NCBI RefSeq assembly: GCF_000198775.1
Contig: NC_014718.1
Span: forward strand, 361,155-425,154
Direction of reading: 5' to 3'
DNA length: 64,000 bases
Source: Mycetohabitans rhizoxinica HKI 454
GTDB taxonomy: Bacteria; Pseudomonadota; Gammaproteobacteria; Burkholderiales; Burkholderiaceae
Below are positions 10,969 to 21,900 of this stretch, piece after piece. Each line of letters opens with the position of its first letter. The first letter of the stretch is position 1. The notes under the pieces were generated by a model. It did no database searches, was not told where the DNA came from, and saw nothing but the letters and a program-made list of their open reading frames with translations. A program made the translations under genes and the position numbers.

Positions 10969-11339
10969 GTCCCTTGGTCGCTCATCCGGACGCACGCGGA
11001 CTCCGTCACGCCCGTCACGCTTACGAGGCGGCGTGCCTACCCGACGTCGCGCCGGGGTGCGCAGCACCCCTTGCTATCTGCTGCACGCCCACCATCGGAT
11101 GGCTTGCTCTGCTCATTGCGGCCCCGTGGACCGAGCATTCGATCGCACCATGACCGCGCGGGCTAGCCGCGCTCTTCTCCACGCTATGGGCTGCGCAGAT
11201 CCATTGCCTCGCCCCAAGCTAAACCACTCAGCCATAAGCAAAGTGCCGCCATAACGATTTGCCGCCGTAACGATTGGAGCGCTATTCCCAGCGCGGCCGC
11301 CAGGGCTTAGAGTGATAGGCCTTCTTGTTAATTCTGCCT
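10969..11339. other. Gene-free stretch before the EamA transporter gene
   Basis: No convincing coding frame or known family on either strand. A short near-repeat (AAAGTGCCGCCATAACGATT then TGCCGCCGTAACGATT) lies at 11239-11275. No promoter stands out. Confidence 0.3.
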
Positions 11340-12260
11340 ATGACAGCCCGCAACCTTCTTTATCTCCTTGTGCTTGCCGCGCTGTGGGGCGCCTCTTTTC
11401 TGTTCATTCGGATCGGGGTGGCCGAATTCGGCGTCACACCACTGATGGCACTACGCGTCTCGATCGGCGCGGTGTTCCTAGCCACGTTGCTGGTGGCACA
11501 AAAGGGTTTAGCCGGCGCGTGGCATAGCGCGCGCCGCCAATGGTGGCCATTGTTCGTCGTTGGCGTATTGAATTCAGCCGTGCCATTTTGCCTGTTTGCC
11601 TACGCCGAACTCACGCTGTCGGCCGGATTAACTTCGGTGATTAACGCAACAACGCCATTGTGGGGTGCCCTGGTCGCATTCGTTTGGCTCGGTGACCGGC
11701 TCAGCAGCATGCGCACCGCCGGGCTCGCGCTCGGCTTTGCGGGCGTGGTATTGCTGGTTTGGGATCAGATTACGGCACCGGTAGGCGCGAGCGGCACGCC
11801 GGTACCGGCGACAACCACGGCGCTCGCCGCAGGCGCGGCGCTCGGTGCCACGGCACTCTACGGCGTGGCGGCGAACTACACCAAACAGTACCTGTCCGGC
11901 GTGGATCCATTAACCGTGGCGTGCGGCAGCATGGTCGGCGCGTCCATCGCCCTGCTGCCGCTGGCCGCGTGGTGCTGGCCCACCGCCCAGGTCTCGACGC
12001 ATGCGTGGCTCGCAGTGCTGGCGCTCGGCGTCGCGTGCACGGGTATCGCGTACAGGCTCTACTTCCATTTGCTGGCCACGGCCGGCCCGGCTCGCGCGAT
12101 GACGGTAACGTTCGTGGTACCGGTGTTCGGTATTCTATGGGGTGCGCTGTTCCTCGCGGAATCCGTGTCGATGCGGATGATCGAGGGATGCGGGGTCGTG
12201 CTGATTGGCACCGCGCTCGCCGCCGGCTTCATCAAGCGGTTACGCGCGCAGGCATCGTAG
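11340..12260 (+). CDS. EamA/DMT-family transporter, paralogue 1
   Basis: A 306-residue protein with ten predicted membrane helices in two EamA halves. It begins LLYLLVLAALWGASFLFIR with the family motif ALRVSIGAVF, a WLGDRLS loop, and a second half starting ALAAGAALGATALYGVAANY. Family members export amino acids or other metabolites; the substrate here cannot be read from sequence. The ATG at 11340 fits the family start but has no strong ribosome site. A close paralogue lies at 61997-62926 in the same orientation. Confidence 0.85.
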   Translation: MTARNLLYLLVLAALWGASFLFIRIGVAEFGVTPLMALRVSIGAVFLATLLVAQKGLAGAWHSARRQWWPLFVVGVLNSAVPFCLFAYAELTLSAGLTSVINATTPLWGALVAFVWLGDRLSSMRTAGLALGFAGVVLLVWDQITAPVGASGTPVPATTTALAAGAALGATALYGVAANYTKQYLSGVDPLTVACGSMVGASIALLPLAAWCWPTAQVSTHAWLAVLALGVACTGIAYRLYFHLLATAGPARAMTVTFVVPVFGILWGALFLAESVSMRMIEGCGVVLIGTALAAGFIKRLRAQAS

Positions 12261-12667
12261 CGCCTGGCGCAAGCTCGCCAATCCGCGGCAAGACCCTATT
12301 GCGGCTGCGCGCGGCCCGCTGCTGAACGGGGGCACCGTTTTGAAGGGCACGTTTCGGGGCGCGCCGTTTGAGACTTGCATGCGTTATCCGGCAATCACGC
12401 CACTAGCCTCGAGCCTGCGGATTCGCTCGGATACAGCCGGCTAGCTCAGATGAACGCACCGTCCGACCTCGGCATGCAAAATGGGGGCCTCCTACTGCAG
12501 CAGTTCGAGAATCCAGAAAATCCTACTGATCGAACTAGGCATTCATAATGCTGCGACCCAAAGAAATGCTGACCGTCCATCAAGCAACCAGCATTACGCG
12601 CAAGCGAAGCGAAACCTGCGTCCATGATGCGATACCGGCTGGGGCTGGTACGGACAGACACTAAACT
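12261..12667. other. Gene-free stretch upstream of arfB
   Basis: About 400 bases with no recognisable coding frame, RNA gene or repeat on either strand. The final part presumably carries the arfB promoter, but no consensus is clear. Confidence 0.4.
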
Positions 12668-13069
12668 ATGCACAAACTCGCCATTCCTGACCAAGAAATC
12701 ACCATGACGGCAGTGCGAGCGCAAGGCGCAGGTGGGCAAAACGTCAATAAGGTATCCAGTGCAATCCACCTACGGTTCTCGATTCGGTCTTCATCGCTGC
12801 CCGAGGTGGTCAAGATGCGCTTGCTCGCGCTGAACGACAACCGCATTACGCGCGACGGGGTCATCGTGATCAAGGCGCAGTCCTATCGGACACAGGAGTT
12901 GAACCGTGCCGAGGCACTCGCACGCCTGCACGAGCTAATCGAACGCGCCAATACTCCCCGCCGGCCCCGCCGGGCGACCCAGCCGACGCTGGCGTCTCGG
13001 AGGCGCAGGCTCGACACGAAAACGCGCCGTGGCGAAGTCAAGGCCGGCAGACGGCCGGTGACCGACTAA
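12668..13069 (+). CDS. arfB: Alternative ribosome-rescue factor B (peptidyl-tRNA hydrolase YaeJ)
   Basis: This 133-residue protein rescues ribosomes stalled on mRNAs lacking a stop codon by hydrolysing peptidyl-tRNA. It has the release-factor catalytic motif [18 protein letters not shown] with the essential GGQ at about residues 21-23. After the small domain it has the Arg/Lys-rich C-terminal tail ([17 protein letters not shown]) that enters the empty mRNA channel. Length matches the family (about 140). It converges on recD with a gap of under 30 bases. Confidence 0.93.
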   Translation: MHKLAIPDQEITMTAVRAQGAGGQNVNKVSSAIHLRFSIRSSSLPEVVKMRLLALNDNRITRDGVIVIKAQSYRTQELNRAEALARLHELIERANTPRRPRRATQPTLASRRRRLDTKTRRGEVKAGRRPVTD

Positions 13070-13096
13070 GCGCGACGGCGCGACAAGCCCGCGACT

Positions 13097-15172
13097 TTAT
13101 CGTGATGAGGCTGTTTCGCGCCGTGCACGCGCCTCAGCGTATCGTAACCGTGCCGACAGTCCGGTATCGCGGCGGGTCGGCGTGCCGATGGCCTGTGCCA
13201 ACACCGCACGCGTGCCGATAATCGTGATTTGAGCCCGCGCGCGGGTCACAGCCGTGTAAATCAACTCTCGCGACAACGCCCGGCTAAACGTAGGCGGCAA
13301 CACCAGCGCAGCCCGTTCGAATTCCGAACCCTGTGATTTGTGGACCGTGAGCGCGAATGCCGTCTCGTGCGACGGCAGCATCGCGGGCGACACGCTCCGG
13401 CGCTGCCCGGCACCCTGTTCGAAGACCACCCGCAGCGTGCCGTCGCCGGCCGGCAGCGCGATGCCGATGTCGCCATTGAACAGGCCGAGTGCATAGTCGT
13501 TGCGCGTGACGATGACCGGACGGCCAGCGAACCACCGGGCGGCCGGTGCAAGCGGCAAGCGGGCAACCCGACGCAGTTCAGCGCTGATCCACTCGTTCAA
13601 CGCATCGACGCCATGCGGGCCAGCGCGAACCGCGCACAGCACACGGAATGCGTTGAGCGCATCGAACAGCGCAGCGGCCTGTGACTCACACCGCTGCAGC
13701 ATCCCGGCCAGCAGATTTGCATAGCGTGCGAAACCCCGCGCGATATAGTCGCGTGCCGCGTGTCCGATTGCCGGCCCGCCGTCATCGATGAAGTGTGCGG
13801 GCGCGCGATCGTCTGCTGCATCGAGCACGCCGAGCGCGTCCGCAGGCGAGCCGTCGCGAATTGCACTGGACAGCTGCCCGATCGGGGAATCGAGGCCGAA
13901 CCGATAGTTGGTCTGCAACCACACGACGCAATTGGCGAGCGCAGCAGGCTGTGCACCGTCTGCCGCACGTGCCGTGTCGTTCGGCGCTGGCTCGACGATA
14001 TCTGCCCCAACCGCCGGATTGTCGTCGGCGAACAGATCGCGCTGTGCAGACGCTGAGGGCGGGGCCGGCGCGGCAGGCGGTGCGGATGCGGTAAGCCGCG
14101 TCGGAGTAGCAGCCTGCCCCAAGGTAGCAGGCTGCAATTGGGGCAGGCCACCGCGAACATGCGCGGCGAGCGCGTTGCGCAATGTATCGACCGTGCAGCC
14201 AAGCGCCTGCGCGATACGCTCGGCGCGCTGCCCGACATAGCATGGATGTGCACTCAGTTCGGCGAACACTGCCCCCGCGTCGACCGCGGCCAATTGGTCC
14301 TTGTCACCCAGCAGGATCAACCGGGCACGCGGTGCAACGGCGTCCACCAACCGGCTTGCCAGCGCGACGTCGATCATCGAAGCCTCGTCAACGACGATGA
14401 CATCGTACGGCAAAGAATTGCGCCGATGATGGCGAAAACCCCTGTCCGATGTGCTGCCCAGCAATCGATGCAGCGTATACGACGCGGTCGGCAGCTTGGC
14501 GGCGATATCGTGAGCCAATCGGTCGGCGCGGGACGCCAATGCCTCCAGCATGCGCTGTGCTGCCTTGCCAGTGGGCGCCGCCAGCGCGATGCGCAGATCC
14601 GGCTTGGCATCGAGCAAACAGGCTAGCACGCCGACGACCGTGGTCGTCTTACCCGTGCCCGGCCCACCGCTAACAATCGTCAGTTGCCCGGACAAGGCGA
14701 CAGCCGCCGCGACACGCTGCCAGTCGAGGTCGCTGCCGCTCGCCTCGCCAAAATAGCGGGTCAGTACGTTACGCCACCGCTGCGCGTCATCAAACGACGC
14801 ATCGTCAAATTCCGCCCGCGCGCGCGCACTCAGTGCATTAGCAAGCCCACGCTCGAATTCGTAATAGCGTGCGAGATACAGTCGGTCATCGAGGTCGATT
14901 ACCAGCGGCAAACGGGGCGCCGGCTCGTCGTCATCGATGCGCGTGGCAACACCGCTTGCAAGCAGCGACGCGCGGACTGTGTCGGACGGCTGCCCGAGTT
15001 GCCGCGCAAGCGCTGCCAGCTCGATGCAGACATGTCCATTTGCAGTCGCCGCGCTGACCATCGCGGCAGCAGCAGCAGCGACGCGTGCATCGCCGGCGGC
15101 TGCCCCCAAGCTTTGCGCGAGCGCGCCGATCCGGCGCGAGAACCCCTGGGCCAGCATGATGTCAGTCATCAC
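13097..15172 (-). CDS. recD: Exodeoxyribonuclease V subunit alpha (RecD helicase)
   Basis: The 5'-3' helicase subunit of RecBCD, which processes DNA double-strand ends. Its 691 residues include Walker A GGPGTGKTTT at 169-178, the Walker B region IVVDEASMIDVAL, QTNYRFG, and C-terminal UvrD-like motifs (TVHKSQGSEF, YTAVTRAR). Between the two helicase cores, at about residues 340-415, sits an Ala/Pro-rich low-complexity insert absent from short RecD proteins. It is last in the recC-recB-recD run, starting 41 bases after recB ends. Confidence 0.93.
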   Translation of the reverse strand: MMTDIMLAQGFSRRIGALAQSLGAAAGDARVAAAAAAMVSAATANGHVCIELAALARQLGQPSDTVRASLLASGVATRIDDDEPAPRLPLVIDLDDRLYLARYYEFERGLANALSARARAEFDDASFDDAQRWRNVLTRYFGEASGSDLDWQRVAAAVALSGQLTIVSGGPGTGKTTTVVGVLACLLDAKPDLRIALAAPTGKAAQRMLEALASRADRLAHDIAAKLPTASYTLHRLLGSTSDRGFRHHRRNSLPYDVIVVDEASMIDVALASRLVDAVAPRARLILLGDKDQLAAVDAGAVFAELSAHPCYVGQRAERIAQALGCTVDTLRNALAAHVRGGLPQLQPATLGQAATPTRLTASAPPAAPAPPSASAQRDLFADDNPAVGADIVEPAPNDTARAADGAQPAALANCVVWLQTNYRFGLDSPIGQLSSAIRDGSPADALGVLDAADDRAPAHFIDDGGPAIGHAARDYIARGFARYANLLAGMLQRCESQAAALFDALNAFRVLCAVRAGPHGVDALNEWISAELRRVARLPLAPAARWFAGRPVIVTRNDYALGLFNGDIGIALPAGDGTLRVVFEQGAGQRRSVSPAMLPSHETAFALTVHKSQGSEFERAALVLPPTFSRALSRELIYTAVTRARAQITIIGTRAVLAQAIGTPTRRDTGLSARLRYAEARARRETASSR

Positions 15173-15213
15173 TGCCTTCTACCGAAGTCGGGCATGGTCC
15201 GCGCCCAGTGAAA

Positions 15214-18200
15214 TCAAGCATGGCCACCCCCCGTTGAAAACAGGGCGTCGAACGCATCGACGGCGGCACGCGTCGGCCTGAATCGTTCGATGCCGGCGCC
15301 AGGCCAATCCGGCCGTACACCTCGCAAGAATAGGTACAGGCTTGCACCAAAATGGGTGTCATAGTCGTAATCCGGCAGGCGCGCCCGCAGATATCGGTGC
15401 AACGCAATCGTATAGATCAGTGCCTGCAACCGATATGCATGGGCATCCATCGCGGCCGATAGCTCGGCCGCGCGATACGCGTGCGGCGAGTTGCCGAGAT
15501 AGTTCGATTTCCAGTCGATAATCCAGAATCGGCCGCGGAACTCGATCACGGCATCGATGAACCCCTTCAGATAACCATGCAATACGCCATCGTCGAGGGC
15601 CATGCCGGCGATGCCGTGCTCCTCCAGCATTGTCGCAAACCGGCGCATATCGAGCGACGCAACCGGGAAGACAAATTCGAGCTCGGTCAACCGACGCGAT
15701 GGATCCAACTCGCCGAGCATGAAGTCCGCTTCGAGCGGAGTATGCGCAAGATCCCGCAACAGGCGCGTCATCATCGCACTGAGCTGCTCCGTGCTCAGCT
15801 CGCGCGAACTCACCGGCTGCTCGGTCAGAGCCCGCACGATGGCAGTCGGCCAGCTCGAAGGATCGCGCAGATCAGCAAGCTCCATCAGCCGATGCAAACA
15901 GTCGCCCGCGGCCGGCCCCCGGGGGAAACGCAGAATGTCGTCGTCACGCAGCCCGGGCGACGCATTAGTTGGCATCGGTTCTAGGTCTGCTTTAATCGCC
16001 TGCGTATCGGCCTGAGCGACATCGTCGTCGTGATCAGGTCGCGCGTGCAACACATCGTCGATATCCGGTAACGGCCGTTGTCGCGTCGAGGCGAGCGAGC
16101 TGAAACTCGCGATCCGCCAGGCATCGAAGAGACGGCGCGCCGGCACGCGTGCATGCACGTCCACGTGCGATGCATCGGGTGGAGGCAACGGATCACGTCG
16201 GGCCACGGTCGGCAGTGGCACGACGACGACGCCCTCGTCGTCGCCCGGCAACGCGCGCCAGCACGCCGCCAACGCGGCAGTCTCAGGTGGTCCATCCAAC
16301 CATGCGTCGAAATGTGTCGATCCGCCGGCAACGAGCCAGTTCAGCACACTTTGACGCGCCTCCTTCGTCGATGCATGGGCGCCGCTCGTGTAGATCCCCG
16401 CCACAAGATAGCACCGATACACTGCACGCGTGAGCGCGACATAGATCAGGCGCGCACGCTCGGCCGCCTGTTCGCGCCTCACGCCTCGATCGATGCGCTG
16501 CGCCTCGTCACCATCGCAGCCGAAGTGCAGCACGGCAAGTCCATCCTCACGATGGTACTCGCGCGCCACCGGCAATGCAGCGCACGAGGGCCCGGCACGC
16601 AATGCACCGTTGGTCAGGAACGGGCAGAACACCACGGGGTACTCGAGTCCCTTGGACTTGTGGATCGTCACAATTTGGACCAGATCTCGGTCTGATTCGA
16701 GCCGTAATTGTGTCTCGTCGCCGACGTCGGGATCCGCACGCTGCGCGCTCAGCCAGCATAGCGTTGGCGCGATACCGGGATGTTCGCTGTCGCGAGCCTG
16801 GATCAGTTCGGCCAGGTGATTCACGTCGGTCAGCCGGCGTTCACCGTCGTCTGCACTCGCCAGGCGCTGCGCAATGCGCAGTTCGCGCATCACGATGCGC
16901 CACATCGGCGCAAAGCCGCGCTCGTGCCAAAGCAACCGATAGCCCGCAAACCGCTCCACCCACGATGCTGAGTCCAGCTCCGATGGCACCGGCTCGCATC
17001 GGCCAGCGGCGGCAGCGGCTGGCTCACCTTGCTCGATGGCCCATAATGCCGCCGCGTCCAAACCGATCCAGTCTGTGGCCAATGCCGCTCGCAAGCGTCG
17101 CAGGTCACCCGGCGTGTCGATCGCCAACAAGAGACGCTCGAATTGTTCCGCGTCGATTGATGCGAACACCGAGGCTTGGGCAAGTTCCACGCTGCCAATG
17201 CCCCATCCGCGCAATACCCGTTTCATCAACATACCCTGCCGATGCGCCTGCACGAGCACGGCGATATTCGCCGGAGCGAGCGGCTCGGTGCCGATCGTCG
17301 CATCGCCCGCCCGCGCGTCGCGCATGAGCCGTGCGATCTCTGCCGCACACGCCTCAGCGGCTGCGCGCTCGGCATCCCGCTTGCTCAGCGGCGCGTGGTC
17401 CGGCAGCCACCATACTCTCAAGGCCGCCCCACTGCCATCGCTTGCGCCGAGCGGATCGTGCCGGTCGACAAATGCCGGTCGCGACCTCATGGCGGCGCGC
17501 ACCGGGTGGTAGTCGAGCCCGTCGAGCACAAAAGCGCGCGGGTTGGCACCGAACAACCGATTGCACGCAGCGATCAGCGCGGGATCGGACCGTTGATTGA
17601 CGGCCAACGTGTAGCGGGCGCTGGCATGGGCACGCGCGTCCAAGTATGTATGCAAATCGGCGGCACGAAAACTGTAGATCGCCTGCTTCGGGTCGCCAAC
17701 GAGGAACAAGGGACCCTTCGGTGCAAAAATTTGGTTAAAGATTGCGAACTGCAGCGGGTCCGTGTCCTGGAACTCATCGATCAGCGCTGCGGGATAGCGT
17801 TCACGCAACGCATCGGCGAGCCAAGGGTGCACATGCAGCGCATGATGCAAATTGGCCAGCAGGTCATCAAACGACATGATTCGCGCGGTACGCTTGCGTT
17901 CGGCAACGCTCGACGGCCCGACACGCAGCCACTCGCGCACCAACGCAAACCAACGACGCAAATGCATCGCTTGCTCTTCACGGAGCGCGGCAACCAACGC
18001 GTCCGCGCAGTCGAAGAACGGGTGCGTCGGCGGCTGGCATTGGACCTTGGTGGCAGCAGTCAGCGACGACGAAGTCAACTTCAACGCGTCCTTCGGAACC
18101 GGCGCATAGCGATCGCCGCGCACAAAAAATCGCTCCCACGCCGCCAGCGCGGCTTGCACTTGAGATGGCTTGTGCGTGCGCTGGTGCAACTGGGTGGCAC

Positions 18201-18951
18201 AGTCGGCGAGCCGCTGCGCAATCTGCTCTCGCTCGTCGCGCCATAGGTTTTTGGCGCGACCAAAATGATCGATCGCCGTGTCGACCGTCTCATCACACGC
18301 TGGGTCGGTCCATACAAGTTCGGCCAATGGCTTTTTCAGACGTTGCGCGAGCAACGCCTGTAGCACAGTGGGCCCGGCGCCGTGCGCAACGAGCCAGTGC
18401 GCGAATCCCGGCGTGCGTGCCGCTTCCGGTTCGACGCGCTCGCGCCAGAACTGCGCGGCGACATCGAAGCGCAGCGTGGTGTCGTCGGCTTCGGTCTCGA
18501 GCGCGAACGGCATCGCAGCCGCAAACGGCGCTTCTTGCAACGCACGTTGGCAGAACGCATGAATCGTATGAATCGCGGCCTGATCGAAACCATGCAACGC
18601 GCGCCGGATTCGCTTCAGCGCGCGCTGCGTGGCCGTTTCCGGCGCGTCGCCATCGACGAGCCGCCCGATTAACCCAGTCACGAACGGGTCGTCCAGCGCG
18701 ACGCCATGCGCGAGCGCCTGCTCGAGTTGCATCAGGCGCGCCCGGATTCGCTCGTGCAGCTCCGCAGTAGCCGCTTTCGTAAAGGTCACGACTAGGATCT
18801 GGTCCGCTTGCAAGTCCTTTTCGAGCAACAGGCGTAGATAGAGCGCACAGATATTCCAAGTCTTGCCGGTGCCGGCAGAGGCCTCGATCTGCGTCACGCC
18901 ATCGAGCGCGCACGCGAAGACGTCAAGTTCAAGCACGTCGGAGGTCATCAA
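15214..18951 (-). CDS. recB: Exodeoxyribonuclease V subunit beta (RecB helicase-nuclease)
   Basis: At 1245 residues this is a full RecB: a UvrD-type 3'-5' helicase fused to the single nuclease domain of RecBCD. Motif I is ASAGTGKTWNI at about residues 24-34. Other helicase motifs are IDEFQDTDPLQF, GDPKQAIYSFR, TIHKSKGLEYP and VALTRA. The C-terminal nuclease motif GRFWIIDWKSNYLG carries the catalytic Asp and Lys. Its ATG overlaps the recC stop by four bases, which indicates coupled translation. It acts with RecC and RecD and loads RecA after a Chi site. Confidence 0.95.
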   Translation of the reverse strand: MMTSDVLELDVFACALDGVTQIEASAGTGKTWNICALYLRLLLEKDLQADQILVVTFTKAATAELHERIRARLMQLEQALAHGVALDDPFVTGLIGRLVDGDAPETATQRALKRIRRALHGFDQAAIHTIHAFCQRALQEAPFAAAMPFALETEADDTTLRFDVAAQFWRERVEPEAARTPGFAHWLVAHGAGPTVLQALLAQRLKKPLAELVWTDPACDETVDTAIDHFGRAKNLWRDEREQIAQRLADCATQLHQRTHKPSQVQAALAAWERFFVRGDRYAPVPKDALKLTSSSLTAATKVQCQPPTHPFFDCADALVAALREEQAMHLRRWFALVREWLRVGPSSVAERKRTARIMSFDDLLANLHHALHVHPWLADALRERYPAALIDEFQDTDPLQFAIFNQIFAPKGPLFLVGDPKQAIYSFRAADLHTYLDARAHASARYTLAVNQRSDPALIAACNRLFGANPRAFVLDGLDYHPVRAAMRSRPAFVDRHDPLGASDGSGAALRVWWLPDHAPLSKRDAERAAAEACAAEIARLMRDARAGDATIGTEPLAPANIAVLVQAHRQGMLMKRVLRGWGIGSVELAQASVFASIDAEQFERLLLAIDTPGDLRRLRAALATDWIGLDAAALWAIEQGEPAAAAAGRCEPVPSELDSASWVERFAGYRLLWHERGFAPMWRIVMRELRIAQRLASADDGERRLTDVNHLAELIQARDSEHPGIAPTLCWLSAQRADPDVGDETQLRLESDRDLVQIVTIHKSKGLEYPVVFCPFLTNGALRAGPSCAALPVAREYHREDGLAVLHFGCDGDEAQRIDRGVRREQAAERARLIYVALTRAVYRCYLVAGIYTSGAHASTKEARQSVLNWLVAGGSTHFDAWLDGPPETAALAACWRALPGDDEGVVVVPLPTVARRDPLPPPDASHVDVHARVPARRLFDAWRIASFSSLASTRQRPLPDIDDVLHARPDHDDDVAQADTQAIKADLEPMPTNASPGLRDDDILRFPRGPAAGDCLHRLMELADLRDPSSWPTAIVRALTEQPVSSRELSTEQLSAMMTRLLRDLAHTPLEADFMLGELDPSRRLTELEFVFPVASLDMRRFATMLEEHGIAGMALDDGVLHGYLKGFIDAVIEFRGRFWIIDWKSNYLGNSPHAYRAAELSAAMDAHAYRLQALIYTIALHRYLRARLPDYDYDTHFGASLYLFLRGVRPDWPGAGIERFRPTRAAVDAFDALFSTGGGHA

Positions 18952-21900
18952 GCGTCCTCCGCCGGCTGCAGGTGCGCGAGCAGCGGTTCGAACACCGTCC
19001 TAGCAATGGCGACAAAGGTATCGTCCAATGTCATCGGCGTGCCGCGCAACGCGAGCTGGATCGCTGGATCGTCGAGCTCGCCGCCCGTACGTTCGTTCGA
19101 CCACGCGTTGCGGGCTGCGGACTCGCTTTGCGACACGAGTGACCAGGCGCTTTTCGGAAAGAAACGCAACGGCGCGCGTAACCCGGCACGATACAGCGCG
19201 AGCAACTCGCCCAGGTACGCGTGCGGGTCCCGTGGCGTCGTGAGCACGAAGCGCTCGTCGTCGCCGATCCACAGCGTCTGGCGAGAGGCTTGCGGACTTG
19301 CGGCACACCAGCACAGATGGCGCAGCCACGCATCGAGGTAATCACGAGCGGTCGGCCTGGCATAGCGATAGAGTACCAATTCGTTACGGGTCACCCCGTC
19401 TAGCACGCCGGTCAACACCGTCGGCAACAGCACCGTCCCGCGCCACGCCGGCACCCGGTCCAGTAACGTCGATACGGACTCCAGCCGCTCAGGCCAGCGC
19501 GGGGCAACGTGGATCGAAAATTCGACCGGTTCGAGTCCGGTGCCAACCTGCCCCCGGATGTACTCAGCCAGCTTGCTCAACGCCACCACCTCACGCTCGT
19601 GTATCGCGCGTCCGGTTGCACCTCCAGGCAATTCGGGAATCGCACGCGCGATTTCATGGGCCCGCTCGGCGTACGCCGATGACTCCACCAGCAACGGCAG
19701 CAGGCGCCCGGCGAGCGCATCGCGCCCCGCATAGTCGAACTCATACGGCTCGGTGTCGGGCAATGGAGCCTGCGCGCGATGCAGCACGATGCCCAGTCGT
19801 TCGCGCAGCAGCGCGCGTTGCGGGTGGCGCCAAAATCGCGCCAGTTCATCCAACCCGATCGTCTCACGCATATCGGCAGGCAGCGCAACGCCAAAAAACG
19901 GCGGCATGGCGTCCGCCTCCATCCGCCGTGTTGGATCGGCAAGCGCCGCAGCCACTTGCGCGCGATCTGCATCGTAGGTCAACAACGGGCCCTGCATCGA
20001 AAAATACGACAGCGCGAACGGCTGCAACGGATGTTCCGTAACAAAGCTGCGCCGCGCCAGTGCAATTTCGTCGAGGCTCGCCCCTTCGCCCGCCTTCAAC
20101 GACGCGAGGTGATCAAGCAGCTCGGCCACCAGCGCCGATGGCGGCAACTCGGCGTTGTCGCGGATATTGCGGCCGGTATAGCTGAGTAGCAAGGTATCGC
20201 GTGCTGCCAACATGAGGTCCAGAAACAAGTTGCGCTCGTCATCGCGACGTTGCCGGTCGCCGGGTTGTGCAAACGCGGCCATCAAGTCGAACTCATCCGC
20301 GCGCGCGCGCGTCGGCAACACGCCATCGTCGATACCAGCCATGCAGACGACACGGAACGGCACGCCTCGCAGGCTGGACAGCGGCGATACGGTCACCGCG
20401 CCAGACGGGACCCCACCGCGCGCCGGATCGTCGAGCACGGACAATAACGCCGTACGCAACACCGCCGCGGGCAACGGTGTATGCGGCGCACCTGCTTCGA
20501 TTTGTACAAAGAGCGCATCGAGTGCGTCGCGCAACTCGCTCAATGAATCAGCATTTGGACCGCGGGCATCGAAGAACTGCTCGAGCGCGGCGAGCAGCAC
20601 ATTACGCCACTGTGCAACCGTATGCGGTGTCGCGCACGCGAGCGCAAATGCATCGAGCTCGTCGACGAATTGCGCGAGCCGCCCAAGCAGCATGGCGTCG
20701 GCGCCGGTGGATGCCGCCACCGGCAACCAGTCGCCGATAGGCAGTGCGTCGTCCGGCATCGCGTAGCCAAGAAACAACCGCGTCAAAGCGTCAGCAAACG
20801 TATGGCGAGCGCGAGGCGCGTCAAGATCCCGCTGCTCACGCGGCGCAAACGAACGGCGCGCGCCGGCGTTTGCCAACCACCCTTGCACGGTGTCCAGCGC
20901 TACCGGATCGATGTCATAGCGCGCCGCAACCGCATCCACGCGCAGCCATTCGACCAGCGCGGAAGCGTTGACGTCGCGCTCCGCCAGGGCCAACCAGTCC
21001 AGCAGCGTGCGCGCGAGCGGATTGGCTTGGGACGGCGGCAAGCCGGTGACGCGATACGGGATGCGGCGCGGGTCGCTCGGCGGCACCGCGCCGAACACCG
21101 CGTCTACGATCGGCGCGGCGGCAATTAGGTCGGGTACCGCGATCAGTACGTCGGCCGGCGTCAAACTCGGATCCGCATCGAATTCGGCCAGCAGCCGATC
21201 ATGGAGCACCTCGAACTGCCGCGCCAGGCTGTGGCAGACGTAAACCTCGATGCCGTTGCGCGCAGGCGGTGGCGACGGCGACACCGGATGCTCGAGCGAC
21301 AGAATCGCATTTTGCACGACAGCGAGCCAGCTGCACGCCGGGGCCTCGACGAATTCGCTGCTCTCGCCCGCCACCGCACCCTCGGTATGCTCATGCAGCA
21401 ACGCGAGTTGCGCTTGTGTCTGCCGCCCCCACTCGGCCAGCAGTGGGTGTCCGACCGTCTGGTAGTCGAGTTGTCCCGCCGCATCCAGCGCGTCAGCATG
21501 TCGTTGCGTGACGATGTCAAACCAGTACTCGCGGCATGGATTGAGTGCATAGATCCGCACGTCGATCCAGCGCGACAGCTCGCGCAGCAACTGCACATGT
21601 AGTGGTGGCATCGTCGGCAACGCGAATACGCTGACCTGCGCCGGCCAGTCCGCGCGCGCGATGTCGTCCAGATCCAATTGCGATGCGATTGACAGAAACC
21701 GGTACGCGGGCGGCGACATTCGTTCGAGCGCATCGGCACCCGCATCGTGTCCGCCGGCCAGTTCGCCGAGCACGTCGCGCCACAATTGTGCTTGCCAGGC
21801 CTCATCGGCGCGCTGTATCGGCGTCGCGTCGGCAAGCCGTGGCGCGCCGCCCGGCTGGCGGCGCGGCGCGAAAATCGACTCGCCTGCCAGCCACTGGGCA